From the NCBI GenBank assembly GCA_001429555.1, contig LMSR01000020.1, forward strand, positions 279,417 through 343,416: a stretch of 64,000 nucleotides of DNA, read 5' to 3'. Under the pieces are notes generated by a model. The model ran no database searches and was not told the origin of the DNA. It was given only the letters and a program-made list of their open reading frames with translations. Source of the stretch: Nocardioides sp. Soil797 (GTDB lineage Bacteria > Actinomycetota > Actinomycetes > Propionibacteriales > Nocardioidaceae). This document shows, one piece after another, positions 32,589 to 44,647 of the stretch. Position 1 is the first letter of the stretch. Each line of letters begins with the position of its first letter. The position numbers and the translations under genes are program-made.

Positions 32589-33917
32589 ATGGACGTCGAC
32601 GTGATCGTGCTCGGACTCGGACCCGGCGGCGAGTCAGCCGCCACCCAGCTGGCCAAGGAGGGGCTCCGGGTGGTCGGCATCGACCGGCGACTGGTCGGAG
32701 GCGAATGTCCCTACTACGGCTGCATCCCCTCGAAGATGATGATCCGGGCGGCGGACGCGTTGGCCGAGGGGCGCCGCGTCGACGGCCTCGCCGGTGCGGC
32801 CACCGTGCGCGCCGACTGGTCGCCGGTCGCAACGCGGATCCGCGACGAGGCCACCACGGACTGGGACGACCAGGTCGCCGTGGAACGCCTTGAGGCAGCT
32901 GGCGTCACTTTCGTGCGTGGCGCCGGGCGGCTCACCGCGCCGGGGACCGTCGAGGTCGACGGGACGACGTACGTCGCCAAACGGGGTGTCGTGCTCAACA
33001 CTGGCACCGAGCCGGCGGTGCCGCCGATCCCCGGTCTCGAAGGCACCCCCTTCTGGACCAATCGCGAGGCAGTGCGCGTCACCGATCTGCCGGCCTCGCT
33101 GACCGTCATCGGCGGCGGAGCGATCGGTGTCGAGCTCGCCCAGGCGTTCTCCCGCTTCGGCGTCGCGGTCACGATCGTCGAGGCCGCGCCACGCATCCTG
33201 GCTCCCGAGGAACCGGAGGCCAGTGTGCTGGTGACCAGGGTGCTGGAGAACCAGGGGATCCGGGTTGTCGCCGGAGCCGAGATCTCCTCCGTGGCCCATG
33301 ACGGTTCCTTCGTCATCGACGTCGACGGGGTGTCATTGCCTTCCGAGCAGCTGCTGCTGGCCACCGGTCGACGCAACAACCTCGCCGACATCGGGCTCGA
33401 CTCCGTCGGACTCGACCCCGAGGCGAAGCTGCTCCAGGTCGACGAACGGATGCGGGCCGGCGAACGGTTGTGGGGGATCGGTGACATCACCGGCAAGGGA
33501 GCCTTCACCCACATGTCGATGTACCAGGCTGAGATCGCGGTGCGCGACATCCTCGACCGGGACGGCCCGGCGGCTGACTACCGGGCCGTGTCGCGGGTGA
33601 CGTTCACTGATCCCGAGGTGGGGTCGGTCGGCCTGACCGAACACGCCGCCCGCGAAGCAGGTGGAGACATTCGCACCGGTCTCTCGCGGGATCTCGGCAC
33701 CCGGGGCTGGATCGCGCAGTCAGAAGGCCTGGTGAAGCTGGTCGCCGACGGTGACGTGCTGGTCGGAGCCACCGCAGTCGGACCGAGCGGTGGCGAGGTG
33801 CTCTCGATGCTGACCGCAGCCGTGCATGCCCGGATCCCGATCCCGACCCTGAAGACGATGCACTTCGCCTACCCGAGCTTCCACCGATCCGTGATGACTG
33901 CCCTGGCGGAGCTGTGA
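32589..33917 (+). CDS. FAD-dependent pyridine nucleotide-disulfide oxidoreductase
   Basis: 442 residues. FAD motif VIVLGLGPGGESAA, redox pair in GGECPYYGCIPSKM (C-x4-C), NAD(P) motif VIGGGAIGVELAQ, second FAD motif LWGIGDITG, then the dimerisation domain. The catalytic His-Glu pair near the C-terminus of lipoamide and glutathione-type reductases is missing: the segment reads HFAYPSFHRS. So it is neither a standard dihydrolipoamide dehydrogenase nor a mycothione reductase, more like the quinone- or metal-reducing relatives. ATG 32589; GTG 32583 is an alternative. Confidence 0.8.
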   Translation: MDVDVIVLGLGPGGESAATQLAKEGLRVVGIDRRLVGGECPYYGCIPSKMMIRAADALAEGRRVDGLAGAATVRADWSPVATRIRDEATTDWDDQVAVERLEAAGVTFVRGAGRLTAPGTVEVDGTTYVAKRGVVLNTGTEPAVPPIPGLEGTPFWTNREAVRVTDLPASLTVIGGGAIGVELAQAFSRFGVAVTIVEAAPRILAPEEPEASVLVTRVLENQGIRVVAGAEISSVAHDGSFVIDVDGVSLPSEQLLLATGRRNNLADIGLDSVGLDPEAKLLQVDERMRAGERLWGIGDITGKGAFTHMSMYQAEIAVRDILDRDGPAADYRAVSRVTFTDPEVGSVGLTEHAAREAGGDIRTGLSRDLGTRGWIAQSEGLVKLVADGDVLVGATAVGPSGGEVLSMLTAAVHARIPIPTLKTMHFAYPSFHRSVMTALAEL

Positions 33918-33964
33918 CATCTGACCCGTGACCAGGCGCTGCAGGACGGCCGTGGTGAATCGGG

Positions 33965-34600
33965 TCATGCGTCTCGGCGGTTGTGCGTGCAGGTGCCCGG
34001 ACAGAGCTCGGCGGCGCGAGCGGCCAGGGCTTCGGTGGCCCAGCGACGGGCTGACGTTCCGGGGGAGGTCAACAGGCGCGTCGCCATGCCACCCGTGAGG
34101 GCGAGCAGGGCAAATCCAGCCGCTGCGGAATCGGTCGCGGAGTCCACCTCACCGCACACCTTGCCGTTCTCCAGCGCGGTGGCCACGCGTTGACTGAGGT
34201 GGGCGTCAGAAGTCCGCAAGTGCCCGAGGAGCTTCTCGTCGTCCAGGCAGAGCCCGGTGAAGGCGTGCACCAGATAGGCCTCCTCGCGTCTGCGACGATC
34301 GAGCGGGAGCATCTGCTTGAGGCCATCGGCCAGCATGTGCTCGATGCGGGCGCCGCGCTGTTCGGCTCGTGCGGTCGCGGCATCGACCCGGGCCAGCACT
34401 GTGTCGCGCACGGCGTCGAAGGTCTCGAGGAACAGCTCCTCCTTCGAGGCGTAGTAGTGCTGCACGAGGCCGACGGAAACTCCGGCCGACCGGGCCGCCC
34501 CCGCCACGGTCACCCGACCCAGTCCCTCGCTGAGCGCCAGGGACGTGACGCCGCGGATGATCTGCGCCTTGCGTGCCTCGTGGTCAGCGGTCCGGGCCAT
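33965..34600 (-). CDS. TetR family transcriptional regulator
   Basis: 211 residues. ATG 34600 is chosen since the N-terminal helix begins there (ARTADHEARKAQIIRG) and TACTCT lies six bases upstream. Helix-turn-helix VTVAGAARSAGVSVGLVQHYYASKEELF. The C-terminal half ends in a Cys/His-rich CPGTCTHNRRDA. Divergent from the serine hydrolase gene with a 30-bp operator between them. Ligand unknown. Confidence 0.87.
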   Translation of the reverse strand: MARTADHEARKAQIIRGVTSLALSEGLGRVTVAGAARSAGVSVGLVQHYYASKEELFLETFDAVRDTVLARVDAATARAEQRGARIEHMLADGLKQMLPLDRRRREEAYLVHAFTGLCLDDEKLLGHLRTSDAHLSQRVATALENGKVCGEVDSATDSAAAGFALLALTGGMATRLLTSPGTSARRWATEALAARAAELCPGTCTHNRRDA

Positions 34601-34606
34601 GCACGC

Positions 34607-34612
34607 AGAGTA
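34607..34612 (-). promoter_or_regulatory. Candidate -10 element (leaderless) for the 34600 TetR gene
   Basis: On the minus strand TACTCT is followed by six bases and the ATG. The operator at 34626-34655 then covers the -35 zone. Confidence 0.4.
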
Positions 34613-34625
34613 ATGGCTTGGCATC

Positions 34626-34655
34626 CCAATAACCATATGTTCGTATTGTTATTGG
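34626..34655. promoter_or_regulatory. TetR operator between regulator and serine hydrolase
   Basis: A 30-bp inverted repeat: perfect 8-base arms CCAATAAC (34626-34633) and GTTATTGG (34648-34655) around a 14-base centre that also has paired ATA/TAT. Strikingly AT-rich for this genome. It overlaps the ribosome site (GGAGG) of the hydrolase and lies upstream of the regulator start, so one site can block both genes. Confidence 0.75.
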
Positions 34656-34665
34656 AGGTGTCACC

Positions 34666-36072
34666 GTGCCGATCAGGATCATGACCGCAGTCCTTGCCCT
34701 GCTTGCCCTGCTCCTGCCCACTGCGTCGTACGCCGAACAACGTGCTCGCGCCGAATCGACCGATGCACGGATGGACCGCTACCTGGACGCCTACGTCGAC
34801 GCGAACCACGTGCCCGGTCTGGCCGTGGCGTTCATCGACGCTGACGGCGCGCAGACTCACCTCCTCGGCGAGGACGGCGACGGGCGCGAGGTGGGCACCG
34901 ACACGCCCTTCCTCATCGGATCCGTGGCCAAGACCATGACCGCGACGGTGGTGATGAAGTTGCAGTCTGCAGGGAAGCTGTCCCTCGACGATCACGTGAG
35001 CGACCACCTCGACTTCCTCCGTGGGTCGGACCCGACGATCGAGCAACTGCTCACACACACGGCCGGATTCAGCAGTGCGGACGGCCTTTCCGTTGCCGAC
35101 CGCCACGACAACGACCCGGGCGCCGTCGAGCGTGCTGTCCGCGACCTCGAGCACACCGGCACGACGGGGGAGTACGAGTACACCTCCGCGGACTTCCTGG
35201 TGCTCGGAGCCGTTGTCGAGGCAGTCACAGCGAAGCCGTACGCGGAGGTGCTCGAGAACCAGTTGCTGACGCCACTGGGAATGGATGCCACCGGTGCCAC
35301 GGCCGCCGCAGCGGAGGCCCTGCCGCCGGGCCATCGGCTCTGGTGGGGACGGCCCGTCGAATTCGACCCGGACTTCGACGAGTCCGGTACGCCGTACGCC
35401 AGCGTCATCACGACACTCTCGGACCTCACCCGCTACGCCCGAGCTCAGCTGGGAGTTTCCAAGGGCCTTCCAGCGGCCATCCGCGACCCGATGCAGCGAC
35501 CCCACGTCGAGTCCAGTAGGGACCACTACGGGCTCGGTTGGTCGATCACCGAGGTCGACGGCACCCGGATCGTCCACCACACCGGCGCCACACCCGGCTA
35601 CTTCACCCATGTGCTGCTGGTTCCCGAAGAGGGCGTCGCCGTGGTCCTGCTCGCCAACACGTACGCCGAGTCCCGGGCACCCTCGTTGGCCGCCGCCGCC
35701 CGGGACATCTGGCGGATCACGCACGGCGACGACCCAGAGCTGACCGGCGGTGACCCTGTGTTGTCGACGCTGCCCTGGATCCTGAGCGCGCTGGTCCTTC
35801 TGGGTGCTGTGGGCATGGCGTTGTCCCGACGCACGCTGCGCCGACGCGGCCTCCGCGTCGCCGTCGGGCTCGGCTGTCTGGTGCTCGTCGTCGCGCTGTG
35901 GATGTTGCCCGGGATCTTCGGCCAGGACCTGCGTGCCCTGCGCATCTGGATGCCCGACGCAGCCTGGTCCCTGATCGCCGGGATGGCGACGTGGTCCCTG
36001 GCAGCCGTCGGCTTTCTGGTGCCACGCGGAGAGGCCGTCCGCGAGGACGAGGCCGCACCGGAACCAGCCTGA
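34666..36072 (+). CDS. Beta-lactamase-fold serine hydrolase with membrane tail
   Basis: 468 residues. GTG 34666 follows GGAGG at seven bases. Signal peptide 1-23 (ALLALLLPTASYAEQ), then a class C/DD-peptidase-like domain: S86-V-A-K89, Y172-T-S174 in place of Tyr-x-Asn, and H305-T-G307. After residue 360 come three membrane helices (PWILSALVLLGAVGMAL, VAVGLGCLVLVVALWMLPG, SLIAGMATWSLAAVGFLV), so the enzyme faces outward and is anchored. Substrate unknown (esterase, peptidase or cell-wall enzyme). Controlled by the divergent TetR through an operator at its ribosome site. Confidence 0.83.
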   Translation: MPIRIMTAVLALLALLLPTASYAEQRARAESTDARMDRYLDAYVDANHVPGLAVAFIDADGAQTHLLGEDGDGREVGTDTPFLIGSVAKTMTATVVMKLQSAGKLSLDDHVSDHLDFLRGSDPTIEQLLTHTAGFSSADGLSVADRHDNDPGAVERAVRDLEHTGTTGEYEYTSADFLVLGAVVEAVTAKPYAEVLENQLLTPLGMDATGATAAAAEALPPGHRLWWGRPVEFDPDFDESGTPYASVITTLSDLTRYARAQLGVSKGLPAAIRDPMQRPHVESSRDHYGLGWSITEVDGTRIVHHTGATPGYFTHVLLVPEEGVAVVLLANTYAESRAPSLAAAARDIWRITHGDDPELTGGDPVLSTLPWILSALVLLGAVGMALSRRTLRRRGLRVAVGLGCLVLVVALWMLPGIFGQDLRALRIWMPDAAWSLIAGMATWSLAAVGFLVPRGEAVREDEAAPEPA

Positions 36073-36080
36073 CGGGCTGC

Positions 36081-36086
36081 TACAGT
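36081..36086 (+). promoter_or_regulatory. Candidate -10 element of the pyr operon
   Basis: TACAGT, about 15 bases before the PyrR-binding leader begins. The -35 is not clear. It starts nine bases after the end of the serine hydrolase gene. Confidence 0.4.
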
Positions 36087-36101
36087 TCGTGTCGTTCGAC
36101 A

Positions 36102-36136
36102 TCCTTTAACGAGCCGTCCCGTGAGGCGGAGAAGGA
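36102..36136 (+). promoter_or_regulatory. PyrR-binding RNA hairpin in the pyrR leader
   Basis: Lower stem TCCTT (36102-36106) with AAGGA (36132-36136); upper stem CCGTC (36114-36118) with GGCGG (36125-36129) and a loop containing CCGTGA. The TCCYUUAA plus UCCCGUGAGG pattern is that of actinobacterial PyrR-binding loops as I remember them. The Shine-Dalgarno AAGGAGG is part of the lower stem, so UMP/UTP-bound PyrR would block translation, as shown for mycobacterial pyrR. Confidence 0.75.
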
Positions 36137-36149
36137 GGTCAAGCGGCCT

Positions 36150-36764
36150 GTGCCTGCGCAGCAGCCCGACCCCGAAACGCACCAGCCCGTTTCCGGCACC
36201 GCCGATCCTGACGCCACCCCCTTGGGCAACGTCGTCCTCGACGCCCGTGACATCTCCCGGGCGCTGACCCGCATCTCCCACGAGATCCTCGAGCGGAACA
36301 AGGGCCCCGAAGACCTCGTGCTCCTCGGTCTCCACACCCGAGGTGTGCCACTGGCCAGGCGCATCGGCGAACGGATCACCTCCGTGGAGGGCGCCCCCGT
36401 GGCGGTCGGCTCTCTCGACGTCACGATGTATCGCGACGACCTCCGCTCGCAGCCCACCCGTGGTCCGCAGAAGACCACGCTCCCGGGGGCCGGTATCGAC
36501 GGGCGCACCGTGGTACTCGTCGACGACGTGCTCTTCTCCGGGCGCACCATCCGCGCCGCCCTCGACGCGCTCAACGACCTCGGCCGCCCGGCCGCCGTAC
36601 GCCTGGCCGTGCTGGTCGACCGCGGACACCGCGAGCTCCCGATCCGCGCCGACCACGTCGGCAAGAACCTGCCCAGCGCCCGGAGCGAGCGGGTCAGCGT
36701 GCGGCTGGCGGAGGTCGACGGCAGCGACGAGGTCCGCATCTCCCAGATCGGAGCACCCGCGTGA
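36150..36764 (+). CDS. pyrR: Bifunctional pyr operon regulator / uracil phosphoribosyltransferase
   Basis: 204 residues. GTG 36150 lies after AAGGAGG (36132-36138); conserved residues begin near LDARDISRALTRISHEILERN. PRPP-binding loop TVVLVDDVLFSGRTIRAALDAL, and conserved VGSLDVTMYRDDL. It binds the leader hairpin and can salvage uracil. First gene of an eleven-member run; the next gene overlaps its stop (GTGA). Confidence 0.93.
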   Translation: MPAQQPDPETHQPVSGTADPDATPLGNVVLDARDISRALTRISHEILERNKGPEDLVLLGLHTRGVPLARRIGERITSVEGAPVAVGSLDVTMYRDDLRSQPTRGPQKTTLPGAGIDGRTVVLVDDVLFSGRTIRAALDALNDLGRPAAVRLAVLVDRGHRELPIRADHVGKNLPSARSERVSVRLAEVDGSDEVRISQIGAPA

Positions 36765-37702
36765 AGCACCTGCTCAGCATCGACGACCTCAGCGTCGACG
36801 ACATCAACACGCTCTTCGAGACCGCGGGCGAGATGCACGACGTGCAGAGCCGGCAGGTCAAGAAGCTTCCTGCCCTGCGCGGACGCACCGTGATCAACCT
36901 CTTCTTCGAGGACTCCACCCGCACCCGCTCCAGCTTCGAGATCGCCGGCAAGTGGCTCTCCGCCGACACCATCAACATCACCGGGAAGGGTTCCTCGACC
37001 TCGAAGGGCGAGAGCCTGCGCGACACCGTGTTGACCGTCTGTGCGATGGGAGTCGACGCCCTGGTCATGCGCCACTCCGCAAGCGGGGCGGCCCGACAGG
37101 TCAGCCAATGGGTCGATGCCTCGGTGATCAACGCCGGTGACGGCACCCATGAACACCCCACCCAGGCGCTGCTCGACGCCTACACGCTCCAGCGCAGGCT
37201 CGGCTCCCTTGAGGGCCGGCACGTCGCCGTGGTCGGGGACCTGACCCACAGCCGGGTCTTCCGGAGCAACATCCAGTGCCTGACCAAGCTCGGCGCCGAG
37301 GTCACCGTCGTTGCGCCGCCCACCCTGATGCCCAGCGGGGTCGAGGCCTGGTCGAAGTCGGCCGGCTTCGCCACGTCGTACGACCTTGATGAAGTGTTGG
37401 GAGGTGGCTCTGGCGGCCCGGACGCGGTGATGATGCTGCGCGTCCAGCGGGAGCGGATGTCGGGAGCTTTCTTCCCGAGCGCCCGCGAGTACACCGTCGG
37501 CTACGGGCTCACCCGCGAACGGCTGGGCAAGCTCAAGCCCGATACCCCGATCTGCCATCCCGGTCCGATGAACCGTGGCCTCGAGATCGCGCCGGAGGCC
37601 GCCGATGCTGCGGCGAGTGCGGTGCTCGACCAGGTCTCGGCCGGGGTCGCCGTGCGCATGTCCGTGCTCTACCACCTGCTCGCCGGAGAGGAAGCTGCAT
37701 GA
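36761..37702 (+). CDS. pyrB: Aspartate carbamoyltransferase catalytic subunit
   Basis: 313 residues. Carbamoyl-phosphate loop FFEDSTRTRSSFE (STRTR), KGSSTSKGESLRDT with the second-subunit Ser/Lys, MRHSASGAA, NAGDGTHEHPTQALLD, and C-terminal HPGPMNRGLEI. No regulatory pyrI follows. Catalyses the first committed step of UMP synthesis. GTG start overlaps pyrR. Confidence 0.96.
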   Translation: MKHLLSIDDLSVDDINTLFETAGEMHDVQSRQVKKLPALRGRTVINLFFEDSTRTRSSFEIAGKWLSADTINITGKGSSTSKGESLRDTVLTVCAMGVDALVMRHSASGAARQVSQWVDASVINAGDGTHEHPTQALLDAYTLQRRLGSLEGRHVAVVGDLTHSRVFRSNIQCLTKLGAEVTVVAPPTLMPSGVEAWSKSAGFATSYDLDEVLGGGSGGPDAVMMLRVQRERMSGAFFPSAREYTVGYGLTRERLGKLKPDTPICHPGPMNRGLEIAPEAADAAASAVLDQVSAGVAVRMSVLYHLLAGEEAA

Positions 37703-37803
37703 ACGCGAGGAGCCCCCGCGGAGGTACGCCGAGGGGTCGATGGAGTGTGCCGGCGTGCCAGGAATCCGCACCGCAGCGCGAATGCGAAGGAGGCAGGGCA
37801 TGA
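37699..37803 (+). CDS. 34-residue ORF bridging pyrB and pyrC
   Basis: ATG 37699 overlaps the pyrB stop (ATGA) and the TGA at 37801-37803 overlaps the pyrC ATG (ATGA). It spans the whole 97-base gap in one frame, with GAGAGGAAG before its start. The peptide is Arg/Gly/Pro-rich with two Cys and matches nothing I know. It may be a coupling ORF that carries ribosomes from pyrB to pyrC, or chance in GC-rich DNA. Confidence 0.35.
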   Translation: MNARSPRGGTPRGRWSVPACQESAPQRECEGGRA

Positions 37804-39125
37804 GTCTCGACAAGCTGGTGATCAAGGGTGCCTCGCTGCTCGGGGAGAAGACCGCCGACCTCCTCGTCGAGGGCGGCGTGATCCGCGAGATCGGCAAGGT
37901 CTCCGACAAGGACGCCCGCGTGATCGACGCCGACGGCCTGGTTGCCCTGCCCGGACTCGTCGACCTGCACACCCACCTGCGTGAGCCCGGACGCGAGGAC
38001 GCCGAGACGATCCTCACCGGGTCCCGGGCCGCCGCCGTCGGCGGTTTCACCGCGGTCCTGGCGATGGCCAACACCAACCCGGTCACCGACACCGCTGAGA
38101 ACGCCGAGCGGGTCCATGACCTGGGTCGCGCAGCAGGCATCGTCGACGTCCACCCGGTCGGTGCGGTCACCCGCGCCCTGGCCGGCGTGGAGCTCGCCGA
38201 GCTCGGGCTGATGGCCCGGTCCAGGGCGAAGGTGCGCGTGTTCTCCGACGACGGCAAGTGCGTCGCCGACCCCCGTGTGATGCGCCGCGCGCTCGAATAC
38301 GTCAAGGCCTTCGGCGGTGTGATCAGCCAGCACTCCCAGGATCCCGACCTCGCCGGTGGCGGTGCCTGCTGCCACGAGGGGGAGCTCTCCGGACGACTGG
38401 GACTGCCGGGCTGGCCCGGGATCGCCGAGGAGGTGGTCGTCGCGCGCGACGTGATGCTGGCGCGCCACACCGGCTCGCGGGTACACGTCGCCCACGTCAG
38501 CACGGCCGGCAGCGTCGAGGTGATCCGCTGGGCGAAGGCCCAGGGCATCGACGTGACCGCCGAGGTCACCCCCCACCACCTGCTGCTGACCACCGACCTG
38601 CTGGCGGGCTACGACCCGACCTTCAAGGTGAACCCGCCCCTGCGCCCTGCCGAAGATGTCGAAGCCCTGCGTGCGGCCCTCGCCGACGGCACGATCGACG
38701 CGGTCGCGACCGACCACGCCCCGCACGCCCGCCACGACAAGGAGCACGCCTTCGTCGACGCGGCCTTCGGGATGCTCGGGCTCGAGACCGCCCTGCCCGT
38801 GGTCAACACCGTGATGCGCGGCAACGAGCTGCTCGACTGGGCCGGCATTGCGAGGGTGATGGCCACCAACCCGTCACGCATCGCCGGGCTCGACGACCAG
38901 GGCCACGCCCTCGAGGTCGACGCACCCGCCAACCTCACCCTCATCGATCCCGACGCCCAGGTCACTGTCGACCGGGACACGTCGGTCTCGCTGTCACGCA
39001 ACAACCCCTGGCACGGACGCACCCTGACCGGTGTCGTGCAGGCGACACTGCTCCGCGGCACTGTGACACATCTGAATGGCACTGTCCTGGAAGCCAGGAT
39101 GAACATGGAAAGCAGGCTCGTATGA
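37800..39125 (+). CDS. pyrC: Dihydroorotase
   Basis: 441 residues, class I. ATG 37800 follows GAAGGAGG at good spacing. Zinc ligands DLHTHLREPGRED, then carboxylated-Lys region, ISQHSQDPDL, HVAHVSTAGSVE, TPHHLLLT, and catalytic ATDHAPHA. Cyclises carbamoyl-aspartate to dihydroorotate. Directly coupled to carA (ATGA), without the membrane PH-domain protein that intervenes in mycobacteria. Confidence 0.95.
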   Translation: MSLDKLVIKGASLLGEKTADLLVEGGVIREIGKVSDKDARVIDADGLVALPGLVDLHTHLREPGREDAETILTGSRAAAVGGFTAVLAMANTNPVTDTAENAERVHDLGRAAGIVDVHPVGAVTRALAGVELAELGLMARSRAKVRVFSDDGKCVADPRVMRRALEYVKAFGGVISQHSQDPDLAGGGACCHEGELSGRLGLPGWPGIAEEVVVARDVMLARHTGSRVHVAHVSTAGSVEVIRWAKAQGIDVTAEVTPHHLLLTTDLLAGYDPTFKVNPPLRPAEDVEALRAALADGTIDAVATDHAPHARHDKEHAFVDAAFGMLGLETALPVVNTVMRGNELLDWAGIARVMATNPSRIAGLDDQGHALEVDAPANLTLIDPDAQVTVDRDTSVSLSRNNPWHGRTLTGVVQATLLRGTVTHLNGTVLEARMNMESRLV

Positions 39126-40252
39126 CTGGATCCACCACCGACGCACTCCTCGTCCTCGAGGACGGGCGGGTGTTCCGCGGCGAGTCCTACGGCGCCACCG
39201 GCGAGACGTTCGGCGAGGCGGTGTTCTCCACCGGCATGACCGGGTACCAGGAGACGCTCACCGATCCGTCGTACCACCGCCAGGTCGTGGTGATGACCGC
39301 TCCGCACATCGGCAACACCGGTGTCAACGACGACGACCCCGAGTCCGAGCGCATCTGGGTGGCCGGCTACGTCGTCCGCGACCCTGCACGCGTGCCGTCC
39401 AACTGGCGCTCCGTGCGCAGTCTCGACGATGAGCTCAAGGAGCAGGGAGTCGTCGGCATCTCCGGCATCGACACGCGCGCACTGACCCGCCACCTGCGTG
39501 AGCGCGGCGCCATGCGCGTGGGCATCTCCTCGACCGAGACCGACCCCGACGTGCTGCTGCAGCGGGTCCTGGCGGCAGGCGAGATGAAGGGCTCCGAGCT
39601 GTCCAACGAGGTCTCGACCTCGGAGACGTACGTCGTCCCAGCCGTCGGTGGGAAGAAGTTCACCGTCGCCGCCCTCGACCTCGGCATCAAGGCGAACACC
39701 CCGCGGATGATGGCCCAGCGCGGCATCGAGGTGCACGTGCTGCCGGCCGATGCCACTCTCGAGCAGGTCAACGCGGTCGGGCCCGACGGACTGTTCTTCT
39801 CCAACGGACCCGGTGACCCGGCTGCCACGACCGGCCAGGTCGAGCTGCTCCAGGGGGCGCTGGCCCAGGGGCTTCCCTACTTCGGGATCTGCTTCGGCAA
39901 CCAGCTCTTCGGCCGGGCGCTCGGGTTCGGCACCTACAAGCTGAAGTACGGCCACCGCGGCATCAACCAGCCCGTGATGGACCGTACGACGAACAAGGTC
40001 GAGGTCACCGCGCACAACCACGGGTTCGCGGTGGACGCCCCGCTCGACAGGGCGACCGAGACCGAGTTCGGCACCGTCACCGTGAGCCATGTCTGTCTCA
40101 ACGATGACGTGGTCGAGGGCCTCGAGCTGCGCGACGGGACCGGCGACCTGAAGAGCTTCTCCGTGCAGTACCACCCCGAGGCTGCCGCCGGCCCACACGA
40201 TGCGGCGTACCTCTTCGACCGTTTTGTCACCTTGATGGAAGGGCAGGCCTGA
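39122..40252 (+). CDS. carA: Carbamoyl-phosphate synthase small subunit
   Basis: 376 residues. N-terminal CPSase domain (LEDGRVFRGESYGATGETFGEAVFSTGMTGYQE region) and a class I glutamine amidotransferase with the triad C257 (GICFGNQ), H351 and E353 (YHPEA). Supplies ammonia from glutamine to CarB. ATG overlaps the pyrC stop; one base separates it from carB. Confidence 0.96.
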   Translation: MTGSTTDALLVLEDGRVFRGESYGATGETFGEAVFSTGMTGYQETLTDPSYHRQVVVMTAPHIGNTGVNDDDPESERIWVAGYVVRDPARVPSNWRSVRSLDDELKEQGVVGISGIDTRALTRHLRERGAMRVGISSTETDPDVLLQRVLAAGEMKGSELSNEVSTSETYVVPAVGGKKFTVAALDLGIKANTPRMMAQRGIEVHVLPADATLEQVNAVGPDGLFFSNGPGDPAATTGQVELLQGALAQGLPYFGICFGNQLFGRALGFGTYKLKYGHRGINQPVMDRTTNKVEVTAHNHGFAVDAPLDRATETEFGTVTVSHVCLNDDVVEGLELRDGTGDLKSFSVQYHPEAAAGPHDAAYLFDRFVTLMEGQA

Positions 40253-40253
40253 C

Positions 40254-43585
<3,332 letters not shown>

Positions 43586-43589
<4 letters not shown>

Positions 43590-44647
43590 CCTTCTACCAG
43601 CACCTGTTCGACCACGTGCTCAGCCGGACCGATCCGGAGCGCGCGCACCACGCCGCGTTCCGGGCGATCCGGGCCGCACGGCCGGCGAGCGGCACCGTCG
43701 TACGCCGTCTCGCCGGCGAGGCACCGGTCGACGCGATGGGCCTGAGCTTCCCCAACGTGCTCGGCCTGGCTGCCGGCTTCGACAAGAACGCGGTCGGCAT
43801 CGACGCGTTGGCAGCGCTCGGCTTCGGCCACGTCGAGATCGGAACGGTCACCGGGGAGCCCCAGCCGGGCAACCCCCGGCCACGACTGTTCCGGCTCACC
43901 GACGACCGTGCGGTGATCAACCGGATGGGCTTCAACAACGAGGGCGCCGAGGTGGTGGCGCAACGATTGCAGGCTCGACGCGCAAGAATCGCAAGTTCGC
44001 GCAGCAACAAACGCCAGTTCGTCCTGGGGGTCAACATCGGCAAGACCAAGGTGGTGCCCGACGACGACCAGGCCGCCGTGGTCTCCGACTACGAGAAGTC
44101 GACCGGACTGCTCGCTCCGCACGCCGACTACTTCGTGGTCAACGTCAGCTCGCCGAACACGCCCGGTCTGCGCAACCTGCAGGCCGTCGAGAAGCTCGAG
44201 CCCCTGCTGCGCGCCGTACGCCGTCGAGCCGACGAAGTCACCACGTCGCGCCTGCCACTGCTGGTCAAGATCGCGCCCGACCTGGCCGACGACGACGTGT
44301 CCGCGGTGGCTGACCTGGCGGTGGCCATCGGGCTCGACGGCATCATCGCCACCAACACCACGATCTCCCGTGACGGCCTGACCAGCCCCGCCGAGAAGGT
44401 CACCGAGATCGGCGCCGGAGGGCTCTCCGGTCGACCGCTGGCCCGACGCTCCGTCGAGGTCCTGCGTCAGCTGCGTGGCCGTGTCGGCCACGACCTCACC
44501 CTGATCGGGGTCGGGGGAGTCACGACCGTCGACGATGCCCGCGAGCGTCTCGAGGCCGGGGCCGACCTTCTCCAGGGGTACACGGCGTTCATCTACGAGG
44601 GCCCGCTGTGGCCGTCGCGCATCGTGAGGGGACTGGCCGCCCGATGA
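43586..44647 (+). CDS. pyrD: Dihydroorotate dehydrogenase, class 2 (quinone)
   Basis: 353 residues. The N-terminal amphipathic helices (YQHLFDHVLSRTDPERAHHAAF) that bind quinone and membrane are present. GLAAGFDKNAVGIDAL and IGTVTGEPQPGNPRPRLFRL bind FMN; the catalytic base is Ser in NVSSPNTPGLR; NTTISRDGL and VGVGGVTTVDDA complete the site. Fully conserved, so this is the likely working DHODH of the operon. Confidence 0.95.

Noticed and set aside
32589..33917. Dihydrolipoamide dehydrogenase or mycothione reductase
   Set aside because: The C-terminal catalytic His-Glu pair is absent and no partner genes are nearby.
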